From positions 1-64,000 of the forward strand of contig CAWJQA010000018.1 in the NCBI GenBank assembly GCA_963844885.1: 64,000 nucleotides of DNA, written 5' to 3'. The notes beneath the pieces were generated by a model, which made no database searches, was not told where the DNA came from, and saw nothing but the letters and a program-made list of their open reading frames with translations. The stretch comes from DATMER01 sp963844885 (GTDB lineage: Bacteria > Acidobacteriota > Thermoanaerobaculia > Multivoradales > UBA5704). The position numbers and the translations under genes are program-made. Below are positions 9,452-19,367 of the stretch, in pieces. Every line of letters begins with the position of its first letter. The first letter of the stretch is position 1.

Positions 9452-9738
9452 CCCTCCGACCTCTCGTCAAGAACGGCTCGACGGACGGCGTCGCCGGGAT
9501 CTGGAGGTTGGGGAAGATCCCAGAGCTCTGAAGGCAGCCGGCGGTTGCCCAGCCGGACGACTCCCGCCGCCGCGAGCTCGTCGAGCTCGTCGCCAAGGCT
9601 CGGGGAGGGACCGAGGACAGCAACGGGACGGCCACGCTCGGTCACCGTCCAGCGTTCGCCGTCCTTGACCCGGCGCAGGCACTCGGAGAGGTGAGCTTTC
9701 AGCTCGGAGACGGAAACGGTTTTCTCGGTCATGTCCAT
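9445..9738 (-). CDS. Phd/YefM-family antitoxin
   Basis: A 97-residue antitoxin: KTVSVSELKAHLSECLRRVK forms the Phd DNA-binding start, followed by VTERGRPVAVLGP. ATG at 9738 or 9732. It is translationally coupled to the PIN gene, which has lost its core, so the antitoxin is probably an orphan remnant or a residual autorepressor. Confidence 0.85.
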   Translation of the reverse strand: MDMTEKTVSVSELKAHLSECLRRVKDGERWTVTERGRPVAVLGPSPSLGDELDELAAAGVVRLGNRRLPSELWDLPQPPDPGDAVRRAVLDERSEGW

Positions 9739-9844
9739 GAGACCAGTCTAGTCACCACGGGAATCGACGTCAACGCGACCCGGCCGAGCGACATCGAGCG
9801 ACAGGCTGGCGGCCCGGCTTGTCTTCGGCTATGATCCCTGCCCC

Positions 9845-10747
9845 ATGTCCGAGCCAGCCGATCCCGAGATGCCGCAGGACGAAGAGTCCACCGAGCCCGA
9901 GCCCGCCGAGGAGGCGGGGAGCAGCGCGTTGCGGTCGTTCCTCGGGCTGTTCATCGTCCCCCTGCTCGTCGTCCTCCTCTGTGTGGCCATCTTCATCGGC
10001 TTCGGGTGGATCGCCTATGACCGGCAGTCGACCCGGGACTATCTGGGGGACCTGGAGTCGGGGTGGAAGCCGCGGCGGGTTCAGGCGGCCTACGAGCTGT
10101 CGAAGATCCTGGTGTCCGACCCCCGGGCTCTCGACAAGGAGCCGGGCGCCAGGGCGCAGGTCCGGCGGATGTTCCAGGAGGCGGACGATCCCGAGATGCG
10201 GCGGTATCTGGCTCTCGTGCTCGGCCGGACCGGCGACCGCGAGGCGCTGCCGCTCCTGACGGCGGCTGTCGACGACCCCGACGACCGGACGCGGATCTAT
10301 GCCCTGTGGGCGCTCGGGATCCTGGGCGACGCCCGGGCTCGCGAGCCTCTGGGCAAGGCGCTGACGGATGAGGATGCCGGCATCCGCAAGACCGCCGCGT
10401 TCGCGCTTGGCGAGTTGCGCGATCCGGCGGCCATCCCCCTGCTGCAGCCGCGCCTCGAGGACGCGGTCACCGATGTGCGCTGGAACGCCGCGCTCTCCCT
10501 GGCCCGCCTGGGAAGCGCCGCCGGCGTGCCGGTCCTCGAAACCATGCTCGACCGCCGACTCCTGGCCCAGGTTCCGGACATCACTCCGGAGCAGCAGGAG
10601 GAGGCCATGCTCGGCGCCGTCCGCGCTCTCGCCGCGGTGGACGGCCCGCGCCACAAGGCTCTTTTTGCGCGCCTCGCCAAGGACGATCCGAACCTCAAAG
10701 TCCGGCAAGCGGCGATGGAGATGGAGAAATCGCTCTCTTCCCAGTGA
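9845..10747 (+). CDS. membrane-anchored HEAT-repeat protein
   Basis: A 300-residue protein with an acidic cytoplasmic N-terminus (about 1-27). One membrane segment, FLGLFIVPLLVVLLCVAIFI, spans about residues 32-55. The rest is a solenoid of HEAT/PBS-like repeats of the type DREALPLLTAAVDDPDDRTR and IYALWALGILGD. Such solenoids bind proteins; no enzyme motif is visible. It sits immediately upstream of the bc complex genes with a 133-base gap and may serve assembly of that complex, which is inference from position. Confidence 0.75.
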   Translation: MSEPADPEMPQDEESTEPEPAEEAGSSALRSFLGLFIVPLLVVLLCVAIFIGFGWIAYDRQSTRDYLGDLESGWKPRRVQAAYELSKILVSDPRALDKEPGARAQVRRMFQEADDPEMRRYLALVLGRTGDREALPLLTAAVDDPDDRTRIYALWALGILGDARAREPLGKALTDEDAGIRKTAAFALGELRDPAAIPLLQPRLEDAVTDVRWNAALSLARLGSAAGVPVLETMLDRRLLAQVPDITPEQQEEAMLGAVRALAAVDGPRHKALFARLAKDDPNLKVRQAAMEMEKSLSSQ

Positions 10748-10880
10748 CCCGGGACCGAGGGAGATCGAGTCGCGCCGCATTGCGGCGTTGACACTCCCTG
10801 TCCCGTTTCGCTAGAAAGAGGCACCCGTAATAAGGATGTAGACGGAAGCCCACAACACCAGGCAGTTCGAAAGGGGCATC

Positions 10881-11481
10881 ATGGCTGACGAGACGAAGGA
10901 CGGTCCCGCCGCCGAGCCGGCGGGCTCGGTGGCTACTGCGGCTACCGCGGTCGGCGCGAAGCCGGCACCGGCGGCGGCTGCCAAGGCGGACGGGATGTCC
11001 CGCCGTGGCTTCTTCTCCTGGGCCGCCGTGGCCTGGGTCGGCTTCACGGCCGCCATCGGCGGGTGCGCGACCGCGATGGGGCGGTTCATGTTCCCCAACG
11101 TGCTCTTCGAGCCGCCGACCACCTTCAAGGCGGGCTACCCCAGGGACTTCGGCGAGGGCGTGGTGGACACCCGCTTCGTCGACAAGTACGGCGTGTGGAT
11201 CGTCAAGGACCGGGGCGGCTCTATGCCCTGATCGCCATCTGCACCCACCTCGGCTGCACGCCGCCCTGGCTGAGACGCAGAACAAGTTCAAGTGCCCGTG
11301 CCACGGCAGCGGCTACTACAAGAGCGGCATCAACTTCGAGGGCCCGACGCCCCGGCCGCTCGAGCGGGCCCGCATCTTCATCAGCCCGGACGACGGCCAG
11401 ATCGTCGTCGACAAGGCCCAGAAGTTCCAGTACGAGATGGGACAGTGGGACGACCCGAGCTCGTTCATCGCGGCAGCCTGA
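10881..11481 (+). CDS. Rieske iron-sulfur subunit of a bc/b6f-type complex (frameshifted twice)
   Basis: Electron-transfer subunit that takes electrons from quinol through a 2Fe-2S cluster. An alanine-rich N-terminus is followed by SRRGFF, a twin-arginine-like signal, and a membrane anchor (about residues 42-62). The cluster motifs CTHLGC and CPCHGSG are both present, but in different frames. The frame changes near 11218 and again near 11268, each consistent with one missing base, and all three segments are conserved. About 200 residues, a normal length. First gene of the complex operon. Confidence 0.88.
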
Positions 11482-11532
11482 CATCCGGATACCGCGGGAC
11501 ACGAACTGTCAACCTGAACCGAAAGAGGCGCC

Positions 11533-12299
11533 ATGTTCAAAGGCATCACCAAGACTCAGGTCTGGAAGTCCATCTTCCGGGTGGGCATCCCGACGACAAC
11601 CGCAAGCGTGCGCTCGCCATGCTGGGCAACGTGTTGCTCCACCTGCACCCGTCAAGGTCAAGAAGTCCGGCATCCGCATGAGCTACACGTGGTGCATGGG
11701 CGGGATGGCCTTCTTCCTGTTCCTGGTGGAGACCATCACCGGCGTGCTGCTGATGTTCTACTACCGGCCGACGGTCGAGTACGCCTTCGTCGACATCGTC
11801 GACCTGCGCGAGGCCGCCGCGTTCGGCATCATGCGCGAGCTGCACCGCTGGGGCGCGCACGCCATGGTCATCGCCGTCTGGCTGCACATGTTCCGCGTGT
11901 TCATGACCGGCTCGTACAAGCCGCCACGGGAGTTCAACTGGAACGTCGGCGTGATCCTGCTGGTGCTGACGCTGCTGCTGTCCTTCACCGGCTATCTGCT
12001 GCCGTGGGACCAGCTCGCCATCTGGGCCATCACCGTCGGCTCGAACATGGCGCGCGCGACACCGCTCTTGGGCAACGAGGGACCGGGTGCCGCCTTCCTC
12101 AAGTTAGGAGGGCAACGCCTGATCCACGTCGGCAGCGACGCTCGTTTCGCCCTGATCGGCGGCCGTACCATCGGCGGCGCCGACCCTGCTCCGTTTCTAC
12201 GTGCTGCACTGCGTGGGCATCCCGCTGGTGGCCGCCTTCCTGATGGCGGTTCACTTCTGGCGCGTCCGCAAGGACGGCGGCATCTCGGGACCCATGTAG
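11533..12299 (+). CDS. cytochrome b (b6-like N-terminal part) (frameshifted)
   Basis: Diheme quinol-oxidising subunit. After the first frames (MFKGITKTQVWKSIFRVGIP, then RKRALAMLGNVLL) the main frame shows HRWGAHAMVIAVWLH, the first heme-ligand pair with 13 residues between histidines as in cytochrome b6. It continues with FTGYLLPWDQLAIWA. The end is in yet another frame, with FYVLHCVGIPLVAAFLMAVH giving the second pair and RKDGGISGPM the b6-like terminus. Frame changes lie near 11600, 11650 and 12178. About 255 residues, so this is the split type of cytochrome b. Confidence 0.87.
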
Positions 12300-12311
12300 C
12301 CGGGAGATGAC

Positions 12312-13469
12312 ATGCACATGGACACTCTGGTGAATACCCTCTCGGTCATTCCGGTTGCCTTGATGGCGGAGCCGGAGGGTGCCGGCCCGATCGGCGCCCT
12401 CAAGCACTTCGTCAACATCCTCGCCTATCCGTACTGGTCGTTCACGCTGTCGCTGATCGCCTTCGGCTTGATGTTGCGGGCGAAGTCCCTGTGGACGAAG
12501 CGCGGCGGCCTGATCCTGCTTTCGGCCGGGGTCGCGTTCTTCGTGCTGTCGCTGCTCGACCCCAACTTCTACCTGATCGTGGCCAAGCCGGACAACGTGC
12601 CGATCGTCATGATGGTCTTCCTGGTCGGCTTCTTCGTCTGGTTCTCCATGGCGAAGGCGACGGCCAACGACGGCCGCATCGCCGCCGGCCAGCCCACTTT
12701 CGAGGCGACCGAGGTCGAGGACCGGATCTTCACCTGGCCGGATCTCGTGTTCTCCGAATTCATCTGCATGGTTCTGCTGACCGTGATCATGGTGGTCTGG
12801 TCCATCGCGCTCAAGGCGCCGCTGGAAGAGCCGGCCAACCCGGCGCTCGCTCCGAACCCGTCGAAGGCGCCGTGGTACTTCCTGGGCCTCCAGGAGATGC
12901 TCGTCTACTTCGATCCGTGGCTCGCGGGCGTGGTGCTGCCCGGCCTGATCATCGTCGGGCTGATGGCGATCCCGTACATCGACACCAATCCGAAGGGGAA
13001 CGGCTACTACACCTTCCGCGAACGGCGGGTGGAGATCGGGCTCTTCCTGTTCGGCTTGCTGATCCTGTGGAGCCTGCTGATCGTCATCGGCACCTTCCTG
13101 CGCGGCCCGAACTGGAACTTCTTCGGCCCGTACGAGTTCTGGGATCCGGGCAAGGTCGAGGCGCTGGTCAACGTCGACCTGTCGGAGTACTTCTGGATCC
13201 GGATGCTGCATACATCCTTGCCGGCGAGCTGGTTCCTGCGCGAGCTGCCGGGCATCCTGCTGATCGGTTTCTACTTCTTCGGCCTGCCCGTGCTGTTGCG
13301 CCGGACGAAGTGGTTCCGGCCCTATTTCGAGAAGATGGGGCCGGCGCGGTACTACGTCGGCGCGACGCTGTTCCTGTTCATGATGCTGCTGCCGATCAAG
13401 ATGTACTGCCGTTGGCTGTTCAACTTGAAGTATTTCGTCCACGTTCAGGAGTATTTCTTCAATATCTAG
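12312..13469 (+). CDS. cytochrome b C-terminal/subunit IV-like protein with extra membrane helices
   Basis: Membrane protein of 385 residues. The central part (APNPSKAPWYFLGLQEMLVY) is the subunit IV-type segment that completes a split cytochrome b and contributes to the Qo site. It is longer than plant-type subunit IV (about 160 residues): several helices precede the motif (about residues 40-115) and more follow (225-255, 300-325, 340-360). GGGAG precedes the start. It lies 12 bases after cytochrome b and 36 bases before the multiheme cytochrome, so it belongs to the same transcript. Confidence 0.85.
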   Translation: MHMDTLVNTLSVIPVALMAEPEGAGPIGALKHFVNILAYPYWSFTLSLIAFGLMLRAKSLWTKRGGLILLSAGVAFFVLSLLDPNFYLIVAKPDNVPIVMMVFLVGFFVWFSMAKATANDGRIAAGQPTFEATEVEDRIFTWPDLVFSEFICMVLLTVIMVVWSIALKAPLEEPANPALAPNPSKAPWYFLGLQEMLVYFDPWLAGVVLPGLIIVGLMAIPYIDTNPKGNGYYTFRERRVEIGLFLFGLLILWSLLIVIGTFLRGPNWNFFGPYEFWDPGKVEALVNVDLSEYFWIRMLHTSLPASWFLRELPGILLIGFYFFGLPVLLRRTKWFRPYFEKMGPARYYVGATLFLFMMLLPIKMYCRWLFNLKYFVHVQEYFFNI

Positions 13470-13505
13470 CGCTGCGCCCCCCTGGACAAGGGGAAGGAGC
13501 TTGAG

Positions 13506-16500
13506 TTGACTCCACCGATCACACCGCCCGAGAAGCGACCGGACCGGCATTACAACTTCGGCCGCATGAACATGTGGTTCGCCATCAGCTCGCTGGCGCT
13601 GCTGGCGGTGACCCTGTGGATGGTCGTCGCCGACTATGCTCAGCCCTGGAAGAAGTTCCAGGCGGAGTTCCGCAGCCTGGAGCAGAAGAAGATCCTGGCC
13701 GAGTCGCAGGCCGAGTACGAGAAGATCAAGCCTCAGCTCGCTCAGCTCGAGGCCGACATCAAGGCGGCCGAGAACGAGGTCGCCGGCCATCGCGCCGAGA
13801 TCGACAAGCTCGAAGCGAAGGCCCGGGACTTGAAATCGCAGGCCGACAAGGCCGATGGCCAGTGGCGCAGCGCCAAGGCACGGCTCGACGAGGCCCGCTT
13901 CCAGCTCGACGTCGCGATCCAGGCCGGCCAGGACTCGGCGGCGCGCGCGAAGCGCGTCCAGGACGAGAAGCAGGCGCTGGAGAACGCCAAGGCGGACCGG
14001 GAGCGGCTCCTGGCCGAGCGCGACCAGGTTCTGGCCGAGGTGGCCAGCCGCCGGGCGGCCGTCATCGCGGTGGAAGAGAAGCGCAAGGCGCTGGACAGCG
14101 GGTACGAAGGTCTCCAGACGCGCGCGGCCAGCCTGAACAAGGGCGTCGACTACTTCCTGCTCAACGCGCCGCTGATGGACTTCGTGGTACCCAGCCTGCA
14201 GATCAAGCAGGCGATCCTGCCCGGGTTGACCCACAACATCAACTTCACCGAGATCAACCGGGTCGACCGCTGCGTCACCTGCCACGTGGCAGCGAACCGT
14301 CCGGGCTTCGACGGTCCGGGAGTGGAAGGAGCCTTTCCGCACGCATCCGAGCCTGGACAAGTTCGTCGGCGACGGCTCGCCGCACCCCTACACGCAGTAC
14401 GGCTGCACCGTCTGCCACGGCGGCCTCGACCGGGCCACCGACTTCGCCCGCGCCGGCCACAGCCCGCAGTCGGAGGAGCAGGCGAAAGAGTGGGCGAAGA
14501 AATACGGCTGGCAGCAGCAGCAGTTCCTCGAATATCCGATCATGCCGGCCGGCATGACCGAGGCGGGGTGCGCGACCTGCCACGCGGGCGGCGTCTGGAC
14601 GCCGGCCTCGGAGACCCAGGACGTGGGGCGCGAGCTGATCAGCCACATGGGCTGCTACGGCTGCCATCCGATCAACTATCCCGCCTACACCGGCCTGCGC
14701 AAGACCGGTCCGGCGCTCGTCCGGATCGCCGGCAAGACGAATCCGGGCTGGGCGTACAAGTGGATCGAGGCGCCGCGGAACTTCCATCCCACGACGTTCA
14801 TGCCGCACTTCTTCTACCAGGAGAACACCCAGTCGCCGGAGAACAAGGTGCGGCAGCAGGTGGAGATCAGCACCATCGTCGACTACCTGTGGGCGAATTC
14901 GGAGCGGCCCCAGTATCCGCCCGCGCCGGCCGGCGATCCGGCCAGCGGCAAGAAGCTGTTCGAGAGCGTCGGCTGCGCCGGCTGCCACATCCTGGACGGC
15001 AACGCCAAGCGGGACGACTTCTTCCCGAAGATCAACCGCCTGCACGGCCCCAACCTGGTGCGCACCGGCAGCAAGGTCAACAGCGGCTGGCTTTACGCCT
15101 GGGTGAAGAACCCGAAGCAGTACTTCCCCGAAACCAACATGCCCAACCTGCGGCTCACCGACCAGGAGGCGGCGGACGTCGTCGCCTACCTCACGGCGCC
15201 GGCGAACCATGACCCGAAATACGAGAACCTGACGCTGCCGGCGATCGACGGCAAGGTCCGCGACGAGCTGGCGCTGATCTACCTGGAAAACGTCAACTCG
15301 GTCGCCGCGAGCCACGCCAAGCTGGCCGCCATGCCGGAGGCCGAGCGCAACACCTACGTCGGCCAGCAGACGATCACCAAGTACGGCTGCTACGGCTGCC
15401 ACGACATCAAGGGCTTCGAGGACGCCAAGCCGATCGGCACCGAGCTGACTCAGGAAGGCTCCAAGCCGTTGCACCAGTTCGACTTCGGCCACATCCACGA
15501 CATCCCGCACACGCGCCACGACTGGGTGTTGACCAAGCTGCAGCGCCCGCGCATCTGGGATGAAGGCAAGGAGAAGGTCAAGGACTACAACGAGCTGCTC
15601 AAGATGCCGAACTTCGGCATGACCGAGCGCGAGGCGCGGGCGGTGGCCGCCAACGTGGCCGGCTTCACGAAGGAGAGCGCGGCGGCGGCGCGCAAGGCCG
15701 GAGCGGCCGACGGCAGCCGCATGGCGGCGATGGCGGAGGGGCGCAAGCTCATCACGCGCTTCAACTGCCAGGGCTGCCACCTCATCGAGGGCCAGGGTCA
15801 CGCGATCCAGCAGATCATTCAGGACCCGGCGATGCTGCCGCCGAACCTGGCCGCCGAGGGCGCGCGGGTGCAGGGCGACTGGCTGTTCGGCTATCTCCAC
15901 GACCCGAGCCGGGTGCGCATGCGGCCGTGGCTCACGGTTCGGATGCCCACCTTCAGCTTCTCGGACGAGCAGGCGAACACGATCGTCGGCTACTTCGAAG
16001 CCCGGGAGCGGCAGAAGCCGTTCGTCTCGCTGCCGGTGGCGTCGCACGCGCGCGACCTGGCCGTCGGCCAGGTGGTGTTCAACATGTTCCAGTGCGGCAA
16101 GTGCCATCCGTCGGGTCCGGTGGCTCCGGGCGGCTCGGCGACCGCGGGCGACCTCGCGCCGTCGCTGCTGCTGGCCAGCCAGCGCCTGCGCCACGACTGG
16201 GTCCCGGCCTGGGTGAAGAACCCGCAGGGCTGGATTCCGGGCACGCGCATGCCCTCGTTCTTCCCGGAGACGAAGCCCGGCGAGTTCATGTCGCCGGTGG
16301 GGATGGCGATGGACTCGCCGGCCTATGCCGCGCAGAGGCAGCAGCTCCGGCCGTTCTTCTCGTCCGACGAAGAGATGAAAGCCTATCTCTCGGATGTGGA
16401 CAAGGTGACGGCGGCGCTGCGCGACCACATCTGGAAGATCTCGGGCGGGCCGACCCGTCCGGCGCCTCCCGAGGCAGAGGGACCGGCGGGCGTCTCCGTG

Positions 16501-16521
16501 GGGGCGGCGGGAGGCCGCTAG
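13506..16521 (+). CDS. membrane-anchored octaheme c-type cytochrome with long coiled coil (one frameshift)
   Basis: Probable electron acceptor of the bc complex. TTG at 13506 with AAGGAG seven bases upstream. A membrane anchor spans about residues 20-42, and a charged heptad-rich coiled coil about 50-215. Eight CxxCH heme motifs follow: CVTCH, CTVCH, CATCH, CYGCH, CAGCH, CYGCH, CQGCH and CGKCH, at about residues 258, 299, 355, 383, 490, 628, 754 and 863. The frame changes near 14318, where a GGG run probably has one G too many; removal gives GPEWKEPFRTHPS. About 1005 residues. I know no standard bc subunit of this design. Confidence 0.88.
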
Positions 16522-16643
16522 GATCGGCAGGGATCGAAACAGTCCGACGGAAGGCCGGCCGCTGTGCGATAATCCAGCGTCGGCCTTCCGGTCCGGCAGA
16601 CCTTTGTTCCAACGCATCACAGTGAACATCACAGGAGGCTTAG

Positions 16644-17435
16644 ATGAGCAGGAAACAATTCTGGCTGCTTCTCGCGCTCTGCTGCGCGCTGGCCGTGCTG
16701 GTGGCCTGCGGTGGCGGCGGCGGAAGCTCGTCGGGTGAAGAGACTCCCCAGGCGTCGTCCGCGGCTCCGGCCGCTTCCGCCGTCGACACGGCCAACGCGG
16801 GCAGTGTCAAGGGCACGGTGACCTACGACGGCCCTGACGAAGATACCCCGATCGCGATGAACGCCGATCCGACGTGCCTCAGCCTGCACACGACGCCGGT
16901 CGACACCGGTGTCTTCGAGCTCAAGGACGGCAAGCTGGGCAACGTCTTCGTGTACGTGAAGAGCGGGCTCGAAGGGAAGACCTTCCCGGTTCCGGCGGAG
17001 AAGAAGGAGCTGGACCAGCAGGGCTGCCTGTACAACCCGAAGGTGTTCGGCATCCAGGTGGGCCAGACGCTGGTCATCAAGAACGGCGACGCCACGCTGC
17101 ACAACATCCATGCGATGCCGAAGGCCAACACGGAGTTCAACCAGGGCCAGCCGATCCAGAACATGTCGTTCGAGAAGACCTTCGACAAGCCGGAGATCGG
17201 CCTCGCCTTCAAGTGCGACGTCCATCCCTGGATGTCGGCGCACGCGAACGTCGTGGACAACCCCTACTACGCGGTTTCCGGTGAGGACGGCTCGTTCTCG
17301 ATCGACAAGCTGCCGGCCGGAACCTACACGCTGGAGGCCTGGCACGAGAAGCTCGGCACGGCGACCCAGCAGGTGACGGTGGCGCCGAACCAGGCGGCCG
17401 AGGTCACCTTCGCTTTCCACAAGGCCGGCGCGTAG
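16644..17435 (+). CDS. cupredoxin-like lipoprotein
   Basis: Secreted protein of 263 residues with a lipoprotein signal (LAVLVACGGGGG, lipid-modified Cys near residue 21) and a low-complexity linker. A plastocyanin-like domain follows: TLHNIHA gives the first copper His, and AFKCDVHPWM supplies the Cys, second His and Met. A carboxypeptidase-regulatory-like beta domain ends it (GSFSIDKLPAGTYTLEAWH). AGGAGG precedes the ATG. It lies just after the octaheme cytochrome, so it may shuttle electrons to the oxidase; that is inference from position. Confidence 0.82.
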   Translation: MSRKQFWLLLALCCALAVLVACGGGGGSSSGEETPQASSAAPAASAVDTANAGSVKGTVTYDGPDEDTPIAMNADPTCLSLHTTPVDTGVFELKDGKLGNVFVYVKSGLEGKTFPVPAEKKELDQQGCLYNPKVFGIQVGQTLVIKNGDATLHNIHAMPKANTEFNQGQPIQNMSFEKTFDKPEIGLAFKCDVHPWMSAHANVVDNPYYAVSGEDGSFSIDKLPAGTYTLEAWHEKLGTATQQVTVAPNQAAEVTFAFHKAGA

Positions 17436-17459
17436 TCCGCGTCAGCCGGAAAGCCCTGC

Positions 17460-17505
17460 GAGCCCCCCGAGCCTCTGAAGAGGCGCGGGGGGCTCGGTGC
17501 TTTTT
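17460..17505 (+). terminator. rho-independent terminator after the bc operon
   Basis: A 10-bp stem GAGCCCCCCG/CGGGGGGCTC (17460-17469 with 17486-17495) is continued by an inner 5-bp stem GCCTC/GAGGC and followed by a T-run at 17501-17505. It may also serve the convergent gene that ends at 17512. Confidence 0.9.
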
Positions 17506-17511
17506 GGGAGG

Positions 17512-18826
17512 TCAGAGCCCTTCCTGGCTGTCGGCGGGCTGATCGTGGCGGGCGCGCTTGAGCTCGGCGGCAACCCAGGCCGCGAGCTCGGCGCCGGCCT
17601 CCTCGGCATCGACAGCCTGCTTCCACAAAGCCAGTGCGGCGAGCGCCTCCCTGTGGATCTGCCGTGAGGAGAAGATGGAGACCATCTCTTCGGCGAGCCG
17701 CTTCATCTCGGCGGTTTTTCCTTGTTTCGCATAGAGCTCGGCCAGCTCGAGGGAGACCAGGGCGACCTCGTAGGCGGCGTCGTCCTCCAGGAATCCAACG
17801 CGGGCGGTCTCGATCGAGTGCCTCCGCCTTTTGAATCTGTCCGAAGCCGCGGGCGATCTTTCCTTCGGTCCAGCGGCAGCGGTTCCGGACGAACGGACCG
17901 TCGAAGCGCTGGTACAGTGGACGGGTCTGGATGAGAAGCCGGTGAGCCTCCATGCAGCGGCCCGCCTCGGCGAGGTCGTCGATCAGGTTGTGCTTCGCCA
18001 TGAACAGGACGTGAGGCTCCTGCTCGGGGTCGATGAGCTCGATGGCCTGATACAAGAGAGGGATGCCTTTCTCCGGGCTCCCTTCCAGATGGAAGACGAA
18101 GTCCATGCTGATGAGGGTTCGGCCTGCCCGGTGGCGGTCGCCCACGGCGAGGAAGAGGATGAGGGCACGCTTCAGCAGCCTCATGGATTCGTCGAAACGC
18201 CTCTGGGCGCGGAGAAGAGAAGCCTTGAGATCCATCCAGACGGCATGCTCCCAAGGCTCCCGTGTGCCTTGACGGAGGTGAGTGAGCGACCGGTCGAAGG
18301 CATCCTGTGCTTCCCGCAGCTCGAATCGGATCCGCCGTGCGTTCCCGACATAGGCCCATGCCCGGGCTTTCAGATCCTCGATTCCTTCAGCCCCGTAGGT
18401 GGATGCATCGAGATGCTCCGCGACATCCACCGCCAGGAGCGCCAGCTCCTCGCCCAGGAAGGGGTTGCCCAAAGTTGCCGCCCGGCTGGCTTCGAGGAGG
18501 CCTTCGAGGACTCCCCAGGTCTGGAACCGAGGATGGTTGCGGGCTAGAACCACCTGTCTTTCCCGGGGATGCCTCCGGAGCTCCGTGATCAGGCCTTGTG
18601 CCTCCGAGCGCTCGCGAGCGAAGGCCGCCTGGACCTCGCGGAGGCGCCTGGTGTCGATGGCCAGCGGGCGGTCACCAGGGGAGGCGAATCTCCTACGGAA
18701 GACCCGGAGGACTTCCATCCGCCGGTGGCAGCGGACGCAGCTTGAGACGTGCTCCTGAATCGAGATCTGCCTGCACTGCTCGATCAGGAGCTGTTGGAGT
18801 TGACGGTCGGCGGGGTGGATCTTCAT
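17512..18826 (-). CDS. TPR protein with ZAS-like zinc motif (one frameshift)
   Basis: Cytoplasmic protein of about 437 residues. Near residue 26, EHVSSCVRCHRR has the H-x3-C-x2-C arrangement of the anti-sigma zinc domain. The rest is helical TPR-like repeats (RFELREAQDAFDRSLTHLRQ, ERRFDES-type units). The frame changes once near 17815; the second part continues through LAELYAKQGKTAEMKRLAEE to QPADSQEGL. GGAGG precedes the ATG at 18826. It resembles the sigma-factor-associated TPR regulators common in Acidobacteria, but no sigma gene is adjacent. Confidence 0.7.
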
Positions 18827-18975
18827 GGCTAAACCCTCCAAAATTCCAGGAAACGGAAGCGAACAAATCCGGCCCTCCACCGCAAGTGCGGCGGAAGTGG
18901 TGGCCGGACAGCCCGTGAGATAGAGAGATGACAGGCATCTAAAAGAAAAGATGCCTCTCAGCCCCAAAACGGGAC

Positions 18976-19007
18976 AAAAAAAGCGCCGGGCTCCGAGAAC
19001 CCGGCGC
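18976..19007 (-). terminator. rho-independent terminator on the minus strand
   Basis: Stem GCGCCGGG/CCCGGCGC (18983-18990 with 19000-19007). On the minus strand it is followed by a run of seven T (18976-18982). It ends the small secreted-protein gene at 19028. Confidence 0.9.
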
Positions 19008-19027
19008 AAGTCAGGCGGTGGATGGAC

Positions 19028-19267
19028 TCAGTGCTGGCCGCCGTTGGGATCGAGATGACTGCCGTCCATGTCCCAAGCCGGTGTCCCGCCATCCGGGGAG
19101 GAGGCCCCTGCCGGGAACAGAGAGGACAGCCACCCCAAGAGCCGATCCAGGACAGTCCTGGATTCGGAGGCTGGCTTCGGGCCCATCCCCGGCATCGCAT
19201 GGACGGTGCCGGTTGCCATGACGACGAGCATCAGGAGCACAAAGAGCACGCGGACTCTTCTGAGCAT
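19028..19267 (-). CDS. small secreted peptide, unknown
   Basis: A 79-residue protein. ATG at 19267 is preceded by GGGGGAGG. A signal peptide (RRVRVLFVLLMLVVMATGTV) is cleaved near VHA, leaving a mature peptide of about 57 residues ending DGSHLDPNGGQH. No family recognised. A good terminator directly downstream supports a real monocistronic gene. Confidence 0.65.
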   Translation of the reverse strand: MLRRVRVLFVLLMLVVMATGTVHAMPGMGPKPASESRTVLDRLLGWLSSLFPAGASSPDGGTPAWDMDGSHLDPNGGQH

Positions 19268-19367
19268 GAAAAACCTCCCCCTCTGAAGCCTGTGGGCCAC
19301 CATGGCCGCAACAGGGTCCTTCCTACTGGAAGAGTGGCTCTTTTCACGCAAAGCGGGAAAGCAATCT

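Noticed and set aside
12099..16632. Very long minus-strand open frames opposite the cytochrome genes
   Set aside because: They are antisense shadows of high-GC codon usage. The plus strand carries the Rieske, cytochrome b and heme motifs, and the minus-strand products have no domains.
18726..18760. A CVRCH motif in the TPR protein as a heme c site
   Set aside because: The protein has no signal peptide, and the surrounding H-x3-C-x2-C pattern fits an anti-sigma-type zinc site.
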